From positions 12,459,276 to 12,523,275 of the forward strand of contig NC_135568.1 in NCBI RefSeq assembly GCF_964340395.1: a stretch of 64,000 bases of DNA, written 5' to 3'. Position 1 is the stretch's first letter. The number at the start of each line of letters is the position of its first letter. The stretch comes from Glandiceps talaboti. Its lineage: Eukaryota; Hemichordata; Enteropneusta; Spengelidae. The notes under the pieces are model-generated. The model saw only the letters and a list, made by a program, of their open reading frames with translations, was not told the origin of the DNA and made no database searches. The position numbers were made by a program, and so were the translations under genes. Below are positions 60,194-64,000 of this stretch, one piece after another.

Positions 60194-61244
60194 CAGTGGG
60201 CCCTCGCTAACTCGCGCCTCGGTAAGTCGCGGATTCGGCTAAGTCGCGGGTGTCACCTTGGATCCCATTTTTTCTTTAGTTTTCCTATTGTTTTCGGAAC
60301 TCCTCTTTGTGTATTTTTTTAAACAAATGGCACGCCTGCCAATTTCAAACTCGTTGGTGTTTCGATGAAAAGGTGTCGCGGTTCGACTTTGATGTTAGCA
60401 ATCGCCTTCTATTTATTCGGACTGCCTCACATTCACAAGTTCATTATGCACTTCTCGGCTAGTCAACAAGCACGTCGACCATTTTCGTCTGGCTGGTGAA
60501 CGGTGCATTGATCGTGTTAGAATCGAGTCGCAGGATACGTCAGTCGAATTCGAACATTGTCCAAAAAAAAACAAATTAAAAACTAAAGCTTGTCTCGCAT
60601 TAATATATCGTTTGATTTGATTGATTTAGAAGTCACCTAAAAACGTTTTGTTTCTTCAAAATTTTGATGAAAACGTCATTTATATAACGAAATTTCGGTC
60701 TACGAATAACTGAATACGTTCATCACTTGCGTCTCTATGTTTATATATCTACCGACATCATGCATCACGCCACGTGTTGCCGAACCTTGCGATTTCTCAA
60801 CTCAACCCCATCATTTAGGAATGTTACTGTACTGAGAAACATAAAAAATTAGTTGTTGTTTTAGAATATATAAAACAAATCCCGTTATTCGATGATATAA
60901 AAGTCAAAACTGCACTTCCGCAACCGGAAATTCAACAGCATTTCTTGGCCCTACCATGGCCGCCAGGCGTGAGCTTGTAAGTTGTACTGTTAGTTTGTCG
61001 ACCGTGCAAAAAACAAAAAAGAAAGTCTAGCCGCGATTGATGCTTTGAGAGTCACACAATTGTACGATAATGTACAGTACTAGTTTCATCTGCACATTAC
61101 TGAAGAATGAAGAAAAGCTGACGTGTGACGTGTGTTAATGTGTGGTTATGAATATATAATGAGCACCTCGCTAAGTCGCGGCCCTCGCTAAGTCGCGGGT
61201 TTCTTGATGGACCCGGACACCCGCGAGTTAGCGAGGGTCTACTG
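60194..61244. mobile_element. Tigger/pogo-like non-autonomous DNA transposon
   Basis: 1,051 bp flanked by TA on both sides (60,192-60,193 and 61,245-61,246). The ends are cagtgggccctcgctaactc and the complement of cagtagaccctcgctaactc, an inverted repeat of about 25 bp with few mismatches. Subterminal taagtcgcgg motifs occur in both arms. The TA duplication and TIR style fit the pogo/Tigger branch of Tc1/mariner. No DDE transposase frame survives. The interior is GC-richer than its surroundings and carries a promoter-like segment. Confidence 0.85.
60910..60985 (+). other. Promoter and first-exon-like segment inside the Tigger-like element
   Basis: CACTTCCGCAACCGGAAAT holds two ETS-type cores. 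It is followed by an ATG at 60,956 in a CTACCATGGCC context, coding MAARREL, then a strong donor gtaagttg at 60,977. The layout resembles the COPS8 promoter and exon 1. It could be a captured host promoter/exon or the remains of the transposase gene start. No partner exon is seen. Confidence 0.35.
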
Positions 61245-61420
61245 TATTTTCTTTTTAAGTTGATGTCAGTTTCCACATCTACTATTTCTCGTGAGACTTC
61301 ACAATTTTTATGATTTTATTATTTTTTTCTCAAATACGTAAAATTTGTTTAGAGTCAGCAGTGAAAAACTAGGTGGGGTTGGGTAACCTGAACAAACAAT
61401 TATTTTTTTTCAGCGTAAAC
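61245..61420 (+). mobile_element. Repeat family B, right part of interrupted copy
   Basis: Matches 28,612-28,780: ttctttttaagttgatgtca, gtttccacatctactatttc, tcg-gagacttcac, gtgaaaaactaggtggggtt, gggtaacctgaac. Confidence 0.8.
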
Positions 61421-62390
61421 AAATACATTGAATAAAGTTTAGCATAGCTATTACTGTATGTGCTAAGTGTGATATGAATTATAAAACAAGGTTTTTATTT
61501 AATATCAGAACTGATTATTTTCATAACAATGTTTAGTCCATTTTTGCATCATAATGTAAATATTACAATCTTAATCCAAAATATGGCTGTAATTTTTTCA
61601 AAATATTGAGTGAAATGAAAATTTTTGTCTAAAAGTTATTGTTCATAGTTTCACATTTTTGATAATAAATGACACTCCAATTTTCTGCAGAAATGGCAGA
61701 ATTTACGTCTTGTTGCAGATCTCACGAGATATGGAAATATGTCTAGCAACAGCGGTTGTGAAAGATGTGACCGTAGTCAAGCGTTCACCTTGGCCATGTG
61801 CAATGATGTTGAGAACAATAGTGTTGCAAAGCGTTTGACACTTTCAGTTTAACCCTCCTCATGTGTTTGCAATGAATGCAATGGCTTATCCGTGATTTCA
61901 TGAAATGCCACGAGACAAAAAAACGAGTTATTATACTTGATGAATTTTGACAAATTAAGGATTTGTGTAAAGTTAAAGTAACAGTTCACTAAAGGTTAAA
62001 TATTTGTACTTTTTTTTACTGGTACAAAAGGCAGTTAGATGTTTTTGTTGCTGGTTTGTGTGTTAATTCTCAGTGTTTACGTGGAATAAAAATGCCTTGA
62101 AGGAAACAGATTTCCATGCCTGTTATTAGTATTAATACTTAATATGACTTTTATACATTGCATCATACATCATATGAAATAGAATTTTAGTTTGTAGGAA
62201 ACCTGCCAAATTTATAGTTGTGAGGATAAAGTGCATTTTTCTTGGAAGTAAATCTCAATAAAAGTGATATCTAGGCATTACATTTACAGACGATTGTTTA
62301 TCGTTTGTTGTGTACAAGTCTTCAATGTAGTCAGTAATGGTGTCATTAACACATAATGCTGTGTTATATAATTGGTCTGTGAGGTACTGT
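61421..62390. other. Intergenic sequence
   Basis: No gene supported. The segment 61,690-61,850 is slightly CpG-richer but shows no conserved reading frame. Confidence 0.4.
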
Positions 62391-62394
62391 GGTC

Positions 62395-62715
62395 ATGGTT
62401 GTGGTGGATGGGGATGATGGAATGAGGTCTGAGAGTGCTAGTTAATCACTGGGATGGGTGGGGATTTGGATGGAGGCTGAGAATATCACGGGATGGGGTA
62501 TAGAGTACAAGTTAATCACGAGTTGGGTGGGGATTGGGATGGGGTGGGAGGTACACAAGTGTACTAGTTAATCATTTGGGGATGGGTGGGGATTTTGATG
62601 GGGTTGTGGGAGGGAGGGGTGAGAGTACTAGTTGATCAGGGTGGGGATGGGGCTGAGATTACTAGTATAATCGTTGGGGGATTGGTGGGGTTGGGATGAG
62701 GTGGAAAGTACTTAA
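62395..62715. repeat. G-rich minisatellite, unit about 65-70 bp
   Basis: Five diverged units of gatgggtggggatttggatg, gggttg, gagagtactagttaatca. gggtggggattgggatgggg near 62,524-62,544 is a textbook quadruplex pattern. Confidence 0.85.
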
Positions 62716-62963
62716 TATTTAGTGTATGTATGTATATGTGTGTGTGTGCATATATATATGTGTGTGTGTGTGTGTTTCATCATCACGTGATGAGGCTAAC
62801 AACTAGTACAACTGAGTGCATACATGGGGCAAATCACTGGACAACATGAATATTAAACTTGTGATGAATTGCAGAAAAGCTGACAAGCAAATTCCTTGCG
62901 ATGCATATGACGACAACATTGCAAGGTACTGGAATTCTACATGCATACATGAAATGATTAATT

Positions 62964-63116
62964 GTATGTATGTATGTATGTATGTATGTATGTATGTATG
63001 TATGTATGTATGTATGTATGTATGTATGTATGTATGTATGTATGTATGTATGTATGTATGTATGTATGTATGTATGTATGTATGTATGTATGTATGTATG
63101 TATGTATGTATGTATG
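62964..63116. repeat. (GTAT)38 microsatellite
   Basis: About 153 bp of perfect tetranucleotide repeat; Tyr-Val-Cys-Met ORFs here are spurious. Confidence 0.98.
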
Positions 63117-63599
63117 GAGGAAGGACAGTGATGTTACCTCCATGTTGTATACGACAAATTGCTTAATACGTTGCTCACCAAATTGCCTTGTGTAACTTGA
63201 TCATAAGGTTGACGCTGTGAATAGTAATATTCTATGTTGAATATAAACCTAGAGTCCCAAAAAAGATTTACTCTCACAAAAAAATCTTACGATTTATACA
63301 AAATGTCATGGGAAATCTTCAACATACTCAAGAGATGTGTATATAATGTAACTGAATCCCAAAACTACATATTATGGTGAAATGTCAAGGTCAGATGTCT
63401 TGGAAGAATTGAAATAATTGATGGATTCTCCTTGGAGAAATAATAATAACAAATTGTGTTCTGAAAATTGATGATAATGGAGAAAAGAGACGTGGAAATG
63501 AAACCTTTTTCTCTCATTTGTCTCGTATAGCAAGCCAAGGTGAAATAAATTTTGGGTACTTTTGAAAATTAATGTGGCAATTAATTTGTTGTGTTTTCT

Positions 63600-64000
63600 A
63601 GACAACAAAATGTAGCAATGTACATAGTAAAGATTTTTATTCTGTCAGCTATAAATACATGTAGCAATACTAAGATTTGTGTCTAACCAGAAGACGTAGC
63701 AATATTAGTAAGATTTCTGTTGTGCCAGACAATAAAATGTAGCAATGTTACTAAGATTTCTATTGTACCAGATGATAAAATGTAGCAAAAATAGTAAGAT
63801 TTATGTTGTGCTAGATGATAAAATGTAGTAATATTAGCTTTCTATTGTGCCAGATGATAAGATGTAGCAAAGTTAGTAAGATTTCTGTTGTGCCAGATGT
63901 TAAAATGTAGCAAAAATAGTAAGATTTCTGTTGTGCCAGATGATAAAATGTAGCAATATTAGTAAGATTTATGTTGTACCAGATGATAAAATGTAGCAAT
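63600..64000. repeat. Minisatellite, unit about 43 bp, continuing past the window
   Basis: About nine units of gatgataaaatgtagcaata, ttagtaagatttctgttgtg, cca. The array is cut by the end of the window. Confidence 0.9.

Noticed and set aside
62816-63195. ORFs with long Met-Tyr-Val-Cys runs
   Set aside because: Translations of the GTAT microsatellite.
17400-64000. Reverse transcriptase, integrase, or viral coding remnants
   Set aside because: None of the open frames shows the expected catalytic motifs; only non-coding repeat remains are visible.

Overview
This is AT-rich animal nuclear DNA. It holds GT-AG introns of 0.3-3 kb, many short tandem arrays, microsatellites and small non-autonomous DNA transposons. 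The one gene I can support is close in sequence to vertebrate orthologues. Together with frequent acatgta-type motifs and foldback repeats, this suggests an invertebrate, perhaps a marine deuterostome or lophotrochozoan, but I cannot name a lineage from sequence alone. There is no prokaryotic-style operon, no CRISPR array and no viral genome.

Layout. 1-9,600: intergenic. It holds a diverged tandem array (about 1,370-3,510) split by a 351-bp palindromic MITE, a 110-120 bp tandem array (5,780-6,540) and copies of several dispersed repeats. 9,600-17,370: the COP9 signalosome subunit 8 gene (COPS8/CSN8), complete on the plus strand. It has seven coding exons, 558 nt of CDS and 185 residues, and an ETS-like site sits just upstream of the ATG. 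Its introns carry a palindromic MITE (intron 1), another foldback element and a piece of a dispersed 68-bp repeat (intron 3), a TTCA microsatellite (intron 4), a 30/33-bp minisatellite (intron 5) and a dispersed short repeat (intron 6).

17,370-64,000: I recognise no coding exons in these 46 kb. The region is a mosaic of minisatellites, of which the most striking is a 25-bp satellite of about 1.07 kb at 35,361-36,430, and of foldback or TIR elements. These include a 414-bp element with a 10-bp target duplication at 21,354-21,767 and a Tigger/pogo-like element at 60,194-61,244 inserted at a TA inside an older repeat. There is also a tRNA-Ser-like SINE (47,500-47,825, minus), a hammerhead-ribozyme-like motif (48,866-48,917, minus) and long microsatellites. 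A possible non-coding first exon with a strong splice donor lies near 26,193, so part of this region could be the intron of a gene whose coding exons lie beyond the window.

No clear new multi-gene system is present. The best leads are the nested Tigger-like element carrying a promoter-plus-first-exon-like segment, the hammerhead-like motif, the dispersed 68-bp repeat family found at six loci, and a COPS8 protein lacking the linker of about 16 residues present in the human protein.
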